A DNA stretch of 64,000 nt from Actinoallomurus purpureus (GCF_024055795.1 NZ_JAMXMY010000006.1:278428-342427), one strand, 5' to 3'. Numbered from the stretch's first letter, positions 29,920 through 40,088 are shown. Numbers and translations: made by a program. Notes: generated from the sequence alone by a model not told the origin.

Positions 29920-31440
29920 TCAGCGGTAGCGGCGGCCGTGCAGCAGGCCGACGAGCTGCAGCAGCTTGGCCATGTCCTTGTCGGTGCGCTTGAACGACGT
30001 GAGGTTCATCGGCGCGGCGAACCGCTGCCGGGTGATGGCCTTGGCGCGGGCGAACTCCCGCAGGCCGTCGGCGCCGTGGATGCGGCCGAAGCCGGAGTCG
30101 CCCACCCCGCCGAACGGCAGGGCCGGGACGGCCGCGAAGGCGATCACGGCGTTGATCGAGGTCATGCCGCTGCGGAGCCGGCGCGCCGTGTCCATGGCCG
30201 TCGAGCGGCTCCGGGAGTAGATCGCGCCCGCCAGGGCGTACGGGGTGGCGTTGGCGCGGGTGACGGCCTCGTCCATGGACTTGACCCGGTGCACGGTGAT
30301 GGTCGGGCCGAAGGTCTCCTCGCGGACCGCGGGGGCGTCGTCCGGAACGTCCACGAGGATCACCGGTTCGACGTAGGGTTCCTTCACCGCGTCGGCGCCG
30401 CCGACGATCGCCCGGCCGCCCCGTGCCAGGGCGTCGTCGACGTGCCGCTTGATGACGTCGAGCTGGCCGGGCATGGTGATCGGGCCGTACGCGGCGGTGC
30501 GGTCCTCGCCGGGCCGCAGCGTCCTGGCCTGTTCGGTCAGCTTGGCGACGAAATCGTCGTAGACACCGTCGATGACGTACACCCGCTCGACACCGGCGCA
30601 GGTCTGGCCCGCGTTGGACATCGCGCCCCACAGCGCCGCCTCGGCGGCTTCGTCGAGGTCGGCGTCGGCGTCGACGATGAACGCGTCCTTGCCGCCGCAC
30701 TCGGCGACGATGGGGGTGAGGCGCTCGGCGCAGGCCGCCATGACCTTCCGCGCGGTGGGCGCGGACCCGGTGAAGGCGATCTTGTCGACGGCACCGCGGG
30801 TGAGCGCCGCGCCGGTCTCGCCCAGGCCGGTCACGACCTGGAACACCGGCTGCTCCGGGATGACCTCGGAGACGATCTCGGCGAGCAGCAGGCCGACGCC
30901 GGGGGTGTACTCCGAGGGTTTGAAGACGACCGCGTTGCCCGCCGCCAGCGCGTACGCGATCGAGCCGACGGGGGTGAAGAGTGGGTAGTTCCACGGCCCG
31001 ATCACGCCGACGACGCCGAGCGGCTGGTACTCCAGGACGCACTTCTGGTTGATCGCGACGAGGCCCGGGAAGACGCCGCGCGGGCCGAGGACCTTCTGAG
31101 CGTTACGCGCCGCCCAGTCCAGGTGCGTGATCGCCAGCACCGTCTCGAGCTGGGCGTCGGCCACCGGCTTGCCGGTCTCCTGGTGGATCGCGGCCGCCAC
31201 GCGGTTCAGCGCGCGGGTCAGGGCGCCCTTGATGTTGAGCAGCCGGGCCCGGCGCTCCTTCCAGCCGAGGTCCGCCCACCACACCGAGGCGACGCGGGCG
31301 CGCTCGACGGCGGCGTTCACTGCGGCCTCGTCGTGGACCGGGTGCTCGCCGAGGACCTCGCCGGTCGCCGGGTTCAGGGAACGGAACGTCTCGGCGGTCT
31401 TCTCGTTCGCAGTCGCGGTCATCGGCGTCACCCGGTCCAT
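29920..31440 (-). CDS. NAD(P)-dependent aldehyde dehydrogenase
   Basis: A 506-residue member of the aldehyde dehydrogenase superfamily, oxidising an aldehyde to its acid. The cofactor and catalytic signatures are IGPWNYPLFTPVGSIAYALA, FTGSAPTARKVM, the general base Glu in VAECGGKDAF and the nucleophile Cys in AGQTCAGVERVYV. The C-terminal GGVGDSGFGRIHG matches broad-specificity ALDHs; the exact substrate is open. ATG 31440 gives the full length; ATG 31422 (MTATANEK) is an alternative and neither has a strong ribosome site. It may act with the upstream oxidoreductases but is its own unit. Confidence 0.9.
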   Translation of the reverse strand: MDRVTPMTATANEKTAETFRSLNPATGEVLGEHPVHDEAAVNAAVERARVASVWWADLGWKERRARLLNIKGALTRALNRVAAAIHQETGKPVADAQLETVLAITHLDWAARNAQKVLGPRGVFPGLVAINQKCVLEYQPLGVVGVIGPWNYPLFTPVGSIAYALAAGNAVVFKPSEYTPGVGLLLAEIVSEVIPEQPVFQVVTGLGETGAALTRGAVDKIAFTGSAPTARKVMAACAERLTPIVAECGGKDAFIVDADADLDEAAEAALWGAMSNAGQTCAGVERVYVIDGVYDDFVAKLTEQARTLRPGEDRTAAYGPITMPGQLDVIKRHVDDALARGGRAIVGGADAVKEPYVEPVILVDVPDDAPAVREETFGPTITVHRVKSMDEAVTRANATPYALAGAIYSRSRSTAMDTARRLRSGMTSINAVIAFAAVPALPFGGVGDSGFGRIHGADGLREFARAKAITRQRFAAPMNLTSFKRTDKDMAKLLQLVGLLHGRRYR

Positions 31441-31508
31441 AACGAGGTTCGGTTTCCCCGTAATCTATCGCTTACGCGCCGCGTGGGAACGGCGCGGAAC
31501 GCGAACCG

Positions 31509-31546
31509 CGGCCCGCCGTGCGCCCGGGCGAGCGTACGGCGGGCCG
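31509..31546 (-). terminator. Terminator of 31569-32024 gene
   Basis: CGGCCCGCCGT pairs over 11 bp with ACGGCGGGCCG; the 16-base loop itself holds GCCCGGGC. Confidence 0.65.
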
Positions 31547-31568
31547 AGCGCAGCCGGTGGTCGCCGGA

Positions 31569-32024
31569 CTACCAGTAGACCGGTCCCGAACTGCATGACG
31601 GGTCGTCGCCTGGGTGATCGAAGGTGACGTACATGTACATGCTCTGCTGATGGCGGGTGTAGGAAATATCCTTCTTCGCAGGCGTCAGCAGGTGGCGGGT
31701 CTTGCCGTCACCCATGCCGTTGTCCCTGTTCTCCCATTCTTTCGTGGGATTGACGCCGTAGTCCTTGAAGGAGATGTTGTTCTTGTTCCTCGACTTCGCG
31801 TACTTCTTCTTGATGTTGTAGGTGATGTAGTTGACGTGCCTGGTGCGGTTCTTGCCGAGCGTGAAGTGGATGTAGAACGTCGCGACGTCGCCCGACTTCT
31901 TGTTCTTACAGGTGATCGGCTGCGGCAATGAGGCATAGGCCGGGGTGGCGACGGCCAGGGTGCCGCAGGCGACGGCGGCGGCCGCGCCGACGGCCGCGAC
32001 CCTGCGCCGGGACAGGAAGGACAT
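31569..32024 (-). CDS. Small secreted lysine-rich protein
   Basis: A 151-residue exported protein. ATG 32024 follows GAGGAG and gives a signal peptide (MSFLSRRRVAAVGAAAAVAC, cut near PAYA). The frame is open upstream to 32123 but overlaps the regulator gene. The mature chain is rich in Lys, Asn, His and Tyr (ITYNIKKKYAKSRNKNNISF) and has two cysteines, one near each end, that could pair. It resembles the 9763-12133 proteins in size and basic beta-rich make-up but lacks their KDT-KDG core. No family recognised. Confidence 0.72.
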   Translation of the reverse strand: MSFLSRRRVAAVGAAAAVACGTLAVATPAYASLPQPITCKNKKSGDVATFYIHFTLGKNRTRHVNYITYNIKKKYAKSRNKNNISFKDYGVNPTKEWENRDNGMGDGKTRHLLTPAKKDISYTRHQQSMYMYVTFDHPGDDPSCSSGPVYW

Positions 32025-32119
32025 GGCGCTCCTCGGTAGCGGGATTTTGAAGATCAACTGTCGGGGCTCGGCGCCGTCGGGGTCAAGGGTCTGCAGTCCC
32101 AATGCGGTCTGCCCGAAAG

Positions 32120-32746
32120 TCACCGCCCAGGGGAGGGGAGGATGCCGCGTTCGATGGCCGCGGTCACCGCGGCGGTCCGGCCGGAGACCCCCAGCTTGCC
32201 GAACGTCCGCAGGAGGTGGGTCTTGACCGTCGCCTCGCTGATGAGCAACTCCCGGCCGATCTCGGCGTTGGTACGGCCGCGGGCGACGAGCCGCAGCACG
32301 TCGATCTCCCGGCGGGACAGCTCGACGGGGGAGCGTATCCGCGACACCAGCTTCGCGGCCACCGAGGGGGCCAGCACCGTCTCGCCGCGCGCGGCCGCGC
32401 GGACGGCCTGCGCGAGGTCGTGCCGCGAGGCGTCCTTGAGCAGGTATCCGGCGGCGCCCGCCTCGACCGCGCGGAGGATGTCGGCGTCCGTGTCGTACGT
32501 CGTCAGCACCACGACGCGGGTCTGCGGGCGCTGGACGAGCACCCGCGCGGTCGCCTCCACGCCGTCACCGCCCGGCATCCGCAGGTCCATCAGCACGACG
32601 TCCGGTTCGTGCGCCCGGACCGCCGCGACCGCCTCGGCGGCGCCACCGGCCTCGGCCACGACCGTCAGGTCGTCCTCGGCCGACAGCATGCCGCGTAGCC
32701 CCTCGCGTACGACCGGATGGTCGTCGACGAGCAACACCTTGATCAC
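32120..32746 (-). CDS. NarL/LuxR-family response regulator
   Basis: A 208-residue two-component regulator. The receiver domain (1-120) has the phospho-acceptor Asp in VVLMDLRMPGGDG, and the switch Thr and Lys in VVLTTYD and YLLKDAS. The C-terminal LuxR helix-turn-helix reads LSRREIDVLRLVARGRTNAE followed by an ISEATVKTH recognition helix. GTG 32746 overlaps the kinase stop (GTGA), so the pair is translationally coupled. It most likely controls the ABC exporter operon it belongs to. Confidence 0.93.
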   Translation of the reverse strand: MIKVLLVDDHPVVREGLRGMLSAEDDLTVVAEAGGAAEAVAAVRAHEPDVVLMDLRMPGGDGVEATARVLVQRPQTRVVVLTTYDTDADILRAVEAGAAGYLLKDASRHDLAQAVRAAARGETVLAPSVAAKLVSRIRSPVELSRREIDVLRLVARGRTNAEIGRELLISEATVKTHLLRTFGKLGVSGRTAAVTAAIERGILPSPGR

Positions 32747-33903
32747 GCCGGTACCTCCACCGCGACGGCCGTTCCCGCGCCCGGCTCGCTCCGTACGTCG
32801 AGGGTGCCGCCGACCTGGCCGACGCGTTCGCGCATGCCGAGCAGGCCGAAGCCGCGCGCCGTTCCGGGGGAGAAACCGACGCCATCATCGCGTATCTCCA
32901 GGCGTACCGACTCCGCCGCGTACGCCAGGCGCACCTCGACCCGGTCCGCCTTCGCGTGCTTGCGGACGTTGGCCAGGCCCTCCTGGGCGGCGCGCAGCAG
33001 CACGACCTCCGCCCTGGCGGTCAGCCGTCGCGGCTCGCCCGTCAGCGTGTAGTCCGCCGCCATCCCCAACTCCTCACGGATCCGTTCCGTCAGGCGGCCG
33101 ACGGCCTCGTCCAGCGAGGAACCGCCGAGCGGGGCGGGCGGCAGGGCGGCCACCAGGGCGCGGGCCTCGGCGAGGTTCTCCCGCGCGGTGCGGGCCGCCA
33201 GGCCGAGCTGCCGTCGCGCCTCTTCCGGTGCACGGCCGACATACGCGTCGGCCGCCTGCAGCAGCATCAGGATGCTGGTGAACCCCTGGGCGAGCGTGTC
33301 GTGGATCTCCGCGGCCATCCGCTCGCGCTCGGCCATCACGCCGGCCTCCCGGCTGACCTCGGCCAGCTCCGCTCGCGTCGTCTCCAGCTGCTGGATCAGG
33401 TTCCGGCGGTCCGTGCTCTGGGCGATGATCCGCTCGATCCAGATCCCGAAGAACGTCGAGAATCCGATGACCACGACCGTCCACAGCACGAACGACGCGA
33501 TCGAACCGGCGTCGGGGTCGCTGTCGAGGAACCGCGTCGCCGGGACGGCGTTGAGGAGGATCAGGGCGACGAGGCTCTCCTGCCAGCGAACCAGCATGAA
33601 GCACTGCGGGGACGCCGCGAACAGGACCAGCGAGCTCTCCGGGGCAGCCAGCGCGGCCGAACCGGACAGCACGACCATGCCGCCGATGTAGACGTACGAC
33701 ATCGGGCCGGCCTGCTCGTGCCCGAGGAGCCGCCGGCCGAGGAGCAGGTACCACGGCAGCAGGGCCAGGAGAACGGCGGCGGCGACCGCGCTCCTGCCGA
33801 CCGGCTCGGTCGCCAGCACGTAGATGACGGTGGAGACCAGGACCAGGCCGAAGTACGCCTCCCATCGGCCCAGTCCCCACTCCCAGGCGTCCTTGGTCGT
33901 CAT
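32743..33903 (-). CDS. Sensor histidine kinase, DesK/NarX type
   Basis: A 386-residue membrane kinase. ATG 33903 overlaps the permease stop. Five to six N-terminal membrane helices (about 15-160) with almost no external loop are followed by a coiled coil. The HisKA_3 motif carries the phospho-accepting His in ERMAAEIHDTLAQG, and the HATPase domain has ANVRKHAKAD and IRDDGVGFSPG, ending RSEPGAGTAVAVEVPA. Small-loop sensors of this kind usually detect membrane or transporter state, which fits coupling to the ABC exporter upstream. Confidence 0.92.
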   Translation of the reverse strand: MTTKDAWEWGLGRWEAYFGLVLVSTVIYVLATEPVGRSAVAAAVLLALLPWYLLLGRRLLGHEQAGPMSYVYIGGMVVLSGSAALAAPESSLVLFAASPQCFMLVRWQESLVALILLNAVPATRFLDSDPDAGSIASFVLWTVVVIGFSTFFGIWIERIIAQSTDRRNLIQQLETTRAELAEVSREAGVMAERERMAAEIHDTLAQGFTSILMLLQAADAYVGRAPEEARRQLGLAARTARENLAEARALVAALPPAPLGGSSLDEAVGRLTERIREELGMAADYTLTGEPRRLTARAEVVLLRAAQEGLANVRKHAKADRVEVRLAYAAESVRLEIRDDGVGFSPGTARGFGLLGMRERVGQVGGTLDVRSEPGAGTAVAVEVPA

Positions 33904-34708
33904 CCGTCGCGGCGCCGTTTCCAGCGGAAGGTCGTCATGCACAGCGCCAATCCTGCGACGCCCCAGGCGGCCAGCACCAGTCCGGTGCGCCCGTGCTCCC
34001 ACGCGTGCGCGGGCTCCGCAGCCAGCAGCGTGTCCGGCAGCAGCGCCGACCGCAGGCCCTGGCACATCCACTTGAGCGGGAAGATCGCGCCCACCTGCCG
34101 CACGCCCGAGGGCAGGTCACCGAAGGTGAAGTAGACGCCGGAGATGAACTGCAGGACGAGGTACGGCAGGTTGAGCACGGCCGCCGCGCCCCGGCCCGAA
34201 CGCGGCACGCTGCTGATCGCGATGCCGAGCAGCGTGCAGACGGCCACCCCGGCCACGAAGACCCACGCGAACGTGAGCCAGCGCTCCGGCGTGCTCGGGG
34301 GCTTCAGGCCGAACAGGACGTTCCCGAGCACGAACAGGAGGAGGGTCTCCAGCAGCGACAGCACCAGTGCCGAGATCGTCTTGCCGATGAAGTACGCCGC
34401 CTTGGGCATCGGCGTGCCGTACAGCCTCTTGAGCGTGCCGTCGTCGCGTTCCTGCGCGATGGAGACGCCCAGGCTGACGAACGTCGTCGACATGATGCCG
34501 CTGGCGATGATCCCGGCGGCGAAGTACTGCCGGAAGTCCACGCCCGTATGGCCGACCTCTCCCTTGAAGATCGAGCCGAAGATCAGCATCAGGATGACGG
34601 GCATGGCGAGCGTGAAGACCACGGCCGACGTCTCGCGGAAGTAGCCCTTCAGTTCCAGGGCTCCCCGGGACAGCCCGATCCGCGCGGTGGACGGCAGGGC
34701 GGGGGTGG

Positions 34709-34712
<4 letters not shown>
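33900..34712 (-). CDS. ABC-2 type transporter permease
   Basis: A 270-residue integral membrane protein with six helices and the ABC-2 arrangement (GYFRETSAVVFTLAMPVILM at the N-terminus; a loop with QERDDGTLKRLYGTPMP before helix 3). ATG 34712 overlaps the ATPase stop. It pairs with the ATPase at 34709-35554 to form an exporter of the drug, lipid or bacteriocin-resistance kind. Confidence 0.9.
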
Positions 34713-35554
<842 letters not shown>

Positions 35555-35606
35555 GGCTCCAGCGTCCCGGCGACCTGGCCGGTCCGGGATCGGTGGTCCG
35601 GTCATT

Positions 35607-35634
35607 CCCGTGTCCACCGAACGGTGGACACGGG
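35607..35634 (-). terminator. Terminator of M50/TetR unit
   Basis: CCCGTGTCCACC pairs perfectly with GGTGGACACGGG around a GAAC loop, 4 bases after the M50 stop. Confidence 0.8.
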
Positions 35635-35638
35635 GGCC

Positions 35639-36439
35639 TCAGCCCGCGAAGTCGACGCTCTGCCAGAACCGGAACAGCTCGTGTCCGACGGCGATGAGGT
35701 TCTGGTCGACGCCGAACAGGTCGGTCAGGTGGTAGACGAGGGAGAAGAACTGCTCGTTGACCGCCGGGATCCACAGCAGAGCGAGCAGCGCCATGAAGGC
35801 GTACCCGCCGATCTTGTCCGCCTGCGCGACCCAGTTGCGCGGCAGGTAGGGCTCGACGATGCCGAAGCCGTCCAGGCCGGGCACCGGCAGCAGGTTCAGC
35901 ACGGCGGCGGTGACCTGCAGGAAGGCCAGGAACGCCGCGCCGGTCCAGAACAGCAGGTGTGCCGGGTCCTTCGCGAGGTTGGTGATGACGATGCCGAGGA
36001 CGATCGCGAAGATGAGGTTGGCGATCGGTCCGGCGGCGGAGATCAGGCTGTGCCGGATCCTCCCGGGGATCGCCCCGCGGTCGATGTAGACGGCGCCGCC
36101 CGGCAGGCCGATCCCGCCGAGCAGCACGAACAGTACGGGCAGCAGGAAGCTCAGCGTGATGTCGCCGTACTTCAGCGGGTTCAGCGTCAGGTAGCCGTTG
36201 GTCGCGACGCTCCGGTCACCGGAGCGCCAGGCGAAGAACGCGTGCCCGAACTCGTGCAGGCACAGCGACACGATCCACCCGCTGACGACGAACACGAACA
36301 GGAACAACCGGGCGGTCCGATCCGGGCTGATGCCGTATTGCCAGACCGCCAGGCCGGACAGCGCGAACAGGCCGAGGACGAACAGGAACGCCGGGCTGGG
36401 GCGCACGGAGGACCGCACCGCGCTTACGTTGGTGGACAT
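35639..36439 (-). CDS. Site-2 protease (M50) family membrane protease
   Basis: A 266-residue intramembrane metalloprotease-like protein. The zinc site HEFGH lies in SLCLHEFGHAFFAW (about 62) and the third ligand in NLLPVPGLDGFGIVEPYLP (about 182-200). At least six membrane helices and no PDZ or CBS domain are visible, so this is the short housekeeping form. It starts 3 bases after a TetR gene, suggesting co-transcription. The substrate is unknown. Confidence 0.9.
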   Translation of the reverse strand: MSTNVSAVRSSVRPSPAFLFVLGLFALSGLAVWQYGISPDRTARLFLFVFVVSGWIVSLCLHEFGHAFFAWRSGDRSVATNGYLTLNPLKYGDITLSFLLPVLFVLLGGIGLPGGAVYIDRGAIPGRIRHSLISAAGPIANLIFAIVLGIVITNLAKDPAHLLFWTGAAFLAFLQVTAAVLNLLPVPGLDGFGIVEPYLPRNWVAQADKIGGYAFMALLALLWIPAVNEQFFSLVYHLTDLFGVDQNLIAVGHELFRFWQSVDFAG

Positions 36440-36442
36440 CGA

Positions 36443-37018
36443 TTATTCGCTCTCTACGAGGGCGGGGAGGACATAGGTGCGCAGGAAGTCTCGGGGGTCG
36501 CCGTCGCGGGGCAGGGCGATCAGCGAGGAGATGATCCGGAAGAGGAACTCGATCGTGCCCTCGACCGTGATGTCCGCGCGGAGCAGGCGCTCGCGCTGGG
36601 CCGTCGCGAAGTACGGCCGGACGCGGTCGGCGCACAGGCGCAGGACGCTCTCGGAGGCCCCGGCGACGGCCGTCTGGGTGTGACCGGCCGCCTCCGGGGT
36701 GAGCAGGGCGGCCACCCTCGGCTCGCGGCGCACGAACGCGACCGCGTCGACCACGCCTTCGACGATGCCGTCGGCGACCGAGGACTCCTTGCCGAGCCGC
36801 ACGGCCAGGCGGTCGAGGAAGCGGCGCATGTCACGGAGGAGGACGGCGAGGATCACCTCGTCCCGCCCGCCGGCGAAGCTGCGGTAGACGGTCGCCCGGG
36901 ACAGCCCCGCCGCCGCCGCGATGTCCTCCACCGTCGTCTTGCCGACGCCGTACCGCGCGAAGCAACGCTCGGCGGCGTTGACGATCCGCTCCCGGACGTC
37001 GGTGGTGACCTGCGGCAT
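36443..37018 (-). CDS. TetR-family transcriptional regulator
   Basis: A 191-residue repressor-type protein. I choose ATG 37018 (MPQVTTDVRERIVNAAERCF); the frame is open to 37081 but that part overlaps the promoter. The helix-turn-helix is GVGKTTVEDIAAAAGLSRAT then VYRSFAGGRDEV (about 26-55). The C-terminal ligand domain is variable as usual. Divergent from the DUF2236 oxygenase gene, with a palindrome between them, so it probably represses that gene and itself. Confidence 0.9.
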   Translation of the reverse strand: MPQVTTDVRERIVNAAERCFARYGVGKTTVEDIAAAAGLSRATVYRSFAGGRDEVILAVLLRDMRRFLDRLAVRLGKESSVADGIVEGVVDAVAFVRREPRVAALLTPEAAGHTQTAVAGASESVLRLCADRVRPYFATAQRERLLRADITVEGTIEFLFRIISSLIALPRDGDPRDFLRTYVLPALVESE

Positions 37019-37035
37019 GCCTGGCAGAGTACCGG

Positions 37036-37060
37036 TCCCGTGTGGTGCGACACACGAGAC
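37036..37060. promoter_or_regulatory. Candidate TetR operator
   Basis: CGTGTG-GTGCGA-CACACG (37039-37056) is an inverted repeat, extended imperfectly on both sides, in the 107 bases between the divergent TetR and DUF2236 genes. Confidence 0.45.
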
Positions 37061-37125
37061 ATATTTCGTATCTTGGTGCAATCGGCGTAGCGTGGTCGCC
37101 GCACCCCCCGAGCGCCGGAGGCCGG

Positions 37126-38004
37126 ATGAATCCGCGTATTTCCATCGACGACGCGTTCTGGGCGATGATGGCCGCCGCGCACCTGCCGGGGGAGCAGTAC
37201 ACCGAACCGCCCGGTGATCCGGGGCTGTTCGGGCCGGACTCGGCCATCTGGCACGTCCACGGCGACGTCTCGGCCGTCCTCGGCGGCGTGTCCGGACTCA
37301 TCCTCGGCACGCTGAACGAGCCGGTCACCCACGGGACGAACCGCTTCTCCGACTACCTCCAGGATCCGATCAAACGGCTCGGCTTCACCGCGTCGTTCGT
37401 GCTCGGCATGACGTACGGCTCGACGCCCGTGGCGGAGCGGCTCGCCGCCACGGTCACGGCGATGCACCAGCGTGTGCGGGGCGCGATGCCCGACGGCCGC
37501 ACCTTCTCCGCCACCGACCCGGACGACATTCTGTGGGTCGGCATCACCCAGGCGTACTCCGTCGCCCGCGCGCACGTCGCGTACCACCCGCGCCCGCTCA
37601 CCGGGCCCGACCTCGACCGGTACTTCGCCGAGTACGCGGTGATCAACGAGATGCTCGGCGCGCGCGACTCGCCCCGGACGCTCGCCGAGGCGGAGGACTA
37701 CTTCACGGCGATGCGCCCCCGGCTCACCGTCAGCGAGGAGGTGCTCCAGGCCGTCGCGTTCCTGCGCAGGCCCAAGGGCGCCGGCCCGGCGACCCGGATC
37801 TCCAGCGCGCTCCTCGCCCGGGTCGCGACCGACCTGCTCCCGGACTGGGCGCTCGCCCTCCTCGGCGGACGCCCGCCCCTCCCGTACGCGACGCGGGCCG
37901 CTGGCCACGCCCTCGTGCGCACGCTCCGGTACGGCGTCCGGTACCGGATGATCGACGAGGCGCGGGCCCGCTGCGCCGCGGCCCCCGTGGAGGCCGTGTC
38001 CTGA
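37126..38004 (+). CDS. DUF2236 / MpaB-like oxygenase family protein
   Basis: A 292-residue protein starting at ATG 37126 behind GGAGG. Family marks are PGDPGLFGPDSAIWHVHGD, EPVTHGTNRFSDYLQDPIKR, the His-containing DPDDILWVGITQAYSVARAH and YFAEYAVINEMLG. Related proteins (MpaB, latex-clearing protein Lcp) bind haem b and act on hydrocarbons, but most are uncharacterised. It is followed after 18 bases by an SDR, so the pair may modify one substrate under TetR control. Confidence 0.82.
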   Translation: MNPRISIDDAFWAMMAAAHLPGEQYTEPPGDPGLFGPDSAIWHVHGDVSAVLGGVSGLILGTLNEPVTHGTNRFSDYLQDPIKRLGFTASFVLGMTYGSTPVAERLAATVTAMHQRVRGAMPDGRTFSATDPDDILWVGITQAYSVARAHVAYHPRPLTGPDLDRYFAEYAVINEMLGARDSPRTLAEAEDYFTAMRPRLTVSEEVLQAVAFLRRPKGAGPATRISSALLARVATDLLPDWALALLGGRPPLPYATRAAGHALVRTLRYGVRYRMIDEARARCAAAPVEAVS

Positions 38005-38022
38005 CATGACAGGATGCGAACC

Positions 38023-38814
38023 ATGAGGATCTCTGGGGCGAAGGCCCTCGTGACCGGGGCGACCGGAGGCATCGGCCAGGCCATCGCCCGCGAGCTCGCC
38101 GCTCGAGGCGCGTCGGTCGTCCTCACGGGCCGCCGCGCCGACGTACTCGAACCGCTCGCCGCCGAGCTCGGCGGCCGGGCGATCGTCGCCGACCTCTCCG
38201 ACCGGGACGGCGCGGAGCGCCTCCTGGACCAAGCCGGGGAGGTGGACATCCTCGTCGCCAACGCCGGGCTTCCCGCGACCGGGCCGCTCACCGGCTTCTC
38301 CCTCGAGGACATCGACCGGACGCTCGACGTCAACCTGCGCGTGCCGCTCGTCATGGCCCGGCTGGCGGCCGAGCAGATGACCGCCCGCGGGCGCGGGCAC
38401 CTGGTCTTCGTGTCGTCGATCGGGGGCAAGACCGCGACAGGAGGCGCGTCGCTGTACAACGCGACCAAGTTCGGGCTGCGCGGCCTCGCCCTGGGCCTGC
38501 GTGAGGACCTGCGGCCGCACGGCGTCGGTGTCTCGGCGATCTACCCGGGATTCATCCGGGACGCCGGGATGTTCGCCGACAGCGGGGTGACCCTGCCTCC
38601 CGGTGTGGGCACCCGCACGCCCGGCGACGTGGCGCGCGCCGTCGCCCGCGCCATCGAGCGCGACGCCGCGGAGGTCGACGTCGCGCCGCCGGCCGTCCGC
38701 CTCGGCGTGAGGCTCGCGGCCCTGGCACCCGGCCTGTCCGCCCGGGTCCAGCGGCTGGCCGGCGCGCAGAAGATCACCCGGGCGCTCTCCGAGAGCCAGC
38801 GGGACAAACGCTGA
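38023..38814 (+). CDS. Short-chain dehydrogenase/reductase
   Basis: A 263-residue classical SDR. ATG 38023 is preferred over 38014 because AGGA at 38011 is well spaced for it. Cofactor motif TGATGGIG (about 11-18), NAG at NAGLPATG, catalytic Ser in FVSSIGGK and Tyr-x3-Lys in LYNATKFG. The C-terminal region with VQRLAGAQKITRAL is extended as in SDRs acting on lipids. The arginine after the first strand (TGRRADV) suggests NADPH. Confidence 0.9.
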   Translation: MRISGAKALVTGATGGIGQAIARELAARGASVVLTGRRADVLEPLAAELGGRAIVADLSDRDGAERLLDQAGEVDILVANAGLPATGPLTGFSLEDIDRTLDVNLRVPLVMARLAAEQMTARGRGHLVFVSSIGGKTATGGASLYNATKFGLRGLALGLREDLRPHGVGVSAIYPGFIRDAGMFADSGVTLPPGVGTRTPGDVARAVARAIERDAAEVDVAPPAVRLGVRLAALAPGLSARVQRLAGAQKITRALSESQRDKR

Positions 38815-38839
38815 CCGGCGCCCCGCCGGCAGGCCGGCT

Positions 38840-39238
38840 TCAGCCGAGCTCGTAGTCGAGGGAGAAGGAGTGGCCGCCGCCCTCCTCGATGGTGATCTGC
38901 CCTTCGCCCTTGATCCCCTTGAGGTCGCCGGTTCCGCTCGTCTCCACGATCTTCCAGGTCAGCCAGGGCCTGCCGTTCTCGCCACCCGCGTTGTGCTGGA
39001 GGACGAAGCCCCCCGTGCGGCCGTTCAGCGTGCCCGTGAAGCGCTCGACCCCGACGTACGCGGCGGGACCGGCCTCGGTGCTCACCGTGATCAGCTCGGC
39101 GGTGCTGGTGCCGGACAGGTCACCGCTGAACGTCTTCCCAACGTGGACGCGCGTGAGCGCCGTGCCCTCCCGCTCGTCGTACGGCTTCTCGGCGTCCCAC
39201 GTGTCGAGGACGAACGTGCCTTCTGCTCGCTTGCTCAT
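38840..39238 (-). CDS. DUF3224 domain protein
   Basis: A 132-residue cytoplasmic beta-barrel protein, ATG 39238 (MSKRAEGTFVLDTWDAEKPY). The pattern TSTAELITV, YVGVERFTGTLNGRTGGFVL, GTGDLKGIKGEGQITIEE and a closing FSLDYELG is that of DUF3224, related to allene oxide cyclase-like barrels. Function unknown. Convergent with the SDR gene. Confidence 0.85.
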   Translation of the reverse strand: MSKRAEGTFVLDTWDAEKPYDEREGTALTRVHVGKTFSGDLSGTSTAELITVSTEAGPAAYVGVERFTGTLNGRTGGFVLQHNAGGENGRPWLTWKIVETSGTGDLKGIKGEGQITIEEGGGHSFSLDYELG

Positions 39239-39505
39239 GCCGGGAGCATCGCAGCGGAGACTGCCATCCTCTGTCAGGTATCCCCGCAGAGACCGTGCCG
39301 GCCCGCTCATCCTCGCCGAAGTGCACGCATCTGAAATCGCTACGTGCGACCTGGAGCATTAAGGCTGCCATTTTTTGGGGAGTCTAGTCCCTTCTGTTCG
39401 TGATTGGACTTCTTTTGACGTGATTCAAAACTGTTGTCGTGGTTGGAACGGATAGGTCAGCATCATCGAACCGAACGGATCAGAGCCCGATCAGAAAGGT
39501 CTGAC

Positions 39506-39994
39506 GTGACGCTCAAGACGAAGATCCCGACAGTTCTCGCTGCGGCCGGTCTCATGACGACGGTGTTCGCCGGCGCCGCCACGACGGCCGACGCGGCAGC
39601 CAAGCCGACGTACGTCGAATGCGGTGCCGCCCACAAGGTCACGAAGAAGATGTGCGCGGTGTTCAAGGCGGCCGACAAGGCATCCCGCGCCGGCGGCTAC
39701 CACTGGGATCGGACCGGCCGGTGTAAGTCTGCCGACCGTCTGAACTGGCACCCGAGTGGGCGCGCCTGTGACCTCATCTACGGCAAGCTCGGCTCGCCGG
39801 CCAAGCAGGGCAACCTCAAAGACGGCAACAAGCTGGTCAAGTGGCTCGTCGCCCACCACTCGAAGTACTCCCTCCACCACGTGATCTGGCAGAGCCGGAT
39901 CTACTCGGGGGGTAACTGGAAGGCGCGCCCCTACCCGTGCAAGGGAGTGACCGACTGCCACAAGGACCACGTCCACGTGGCCACCGTCTCATGA
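39506..39994 (+). CDS. Secreted M15/ARB_07466-like protein
   Basis: A 162-residue exported protein. GTG 39506 follows AGAAAGG; the signal peptide ends near TTADAAA. The mature domain has NWHPSGRACDLIYG (His and Asp) and DHVHVAT (His-x-His near the end), the zinc-site arrangement of the DD-peptidase-like M15 fold, plus three pairs of cysteines that could form disulphides. The ARB_07466-like C-terminal domain shares this pattern. It could cut or bind cell-wall peptides; activity is unproved. Confidence 0.7.
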   Translation: MTLKTKIPTVLAAAGLMTTVFAGAATTADAAAKPTYVECGAAHKVTKKMCAVFKAADKASRAGGYHWDRTGRCKSADRLNWHPSGRACDLIYGKLGSPAKQGNLKDGNKLVKWLVAHHSKYSLHHVIWQSRIYSGGNWKARPYPCKGVTDCHKDHVHVATVS

Positions 39995-40010
39995 CGAAGC
40001 GCCACTGAAG

Positions 40011-40046
40011 TGAGCGGGAGGGGCCGGTGCCGGGTCTTCCCGCTCA
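40011..40046 (+). terminator. Terminator of M15-like gene
   Basis: TGAGCGGGA pairs with TCCCGCTCA over 9 bp around an 18-base loop, followed by TTCGCTTTT. Confidence 0.7.
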
Positions 40047-40088
40047 TTCGCTTTTCGCGCCGATATCTGTTTATTGGTTGAAACGGCG

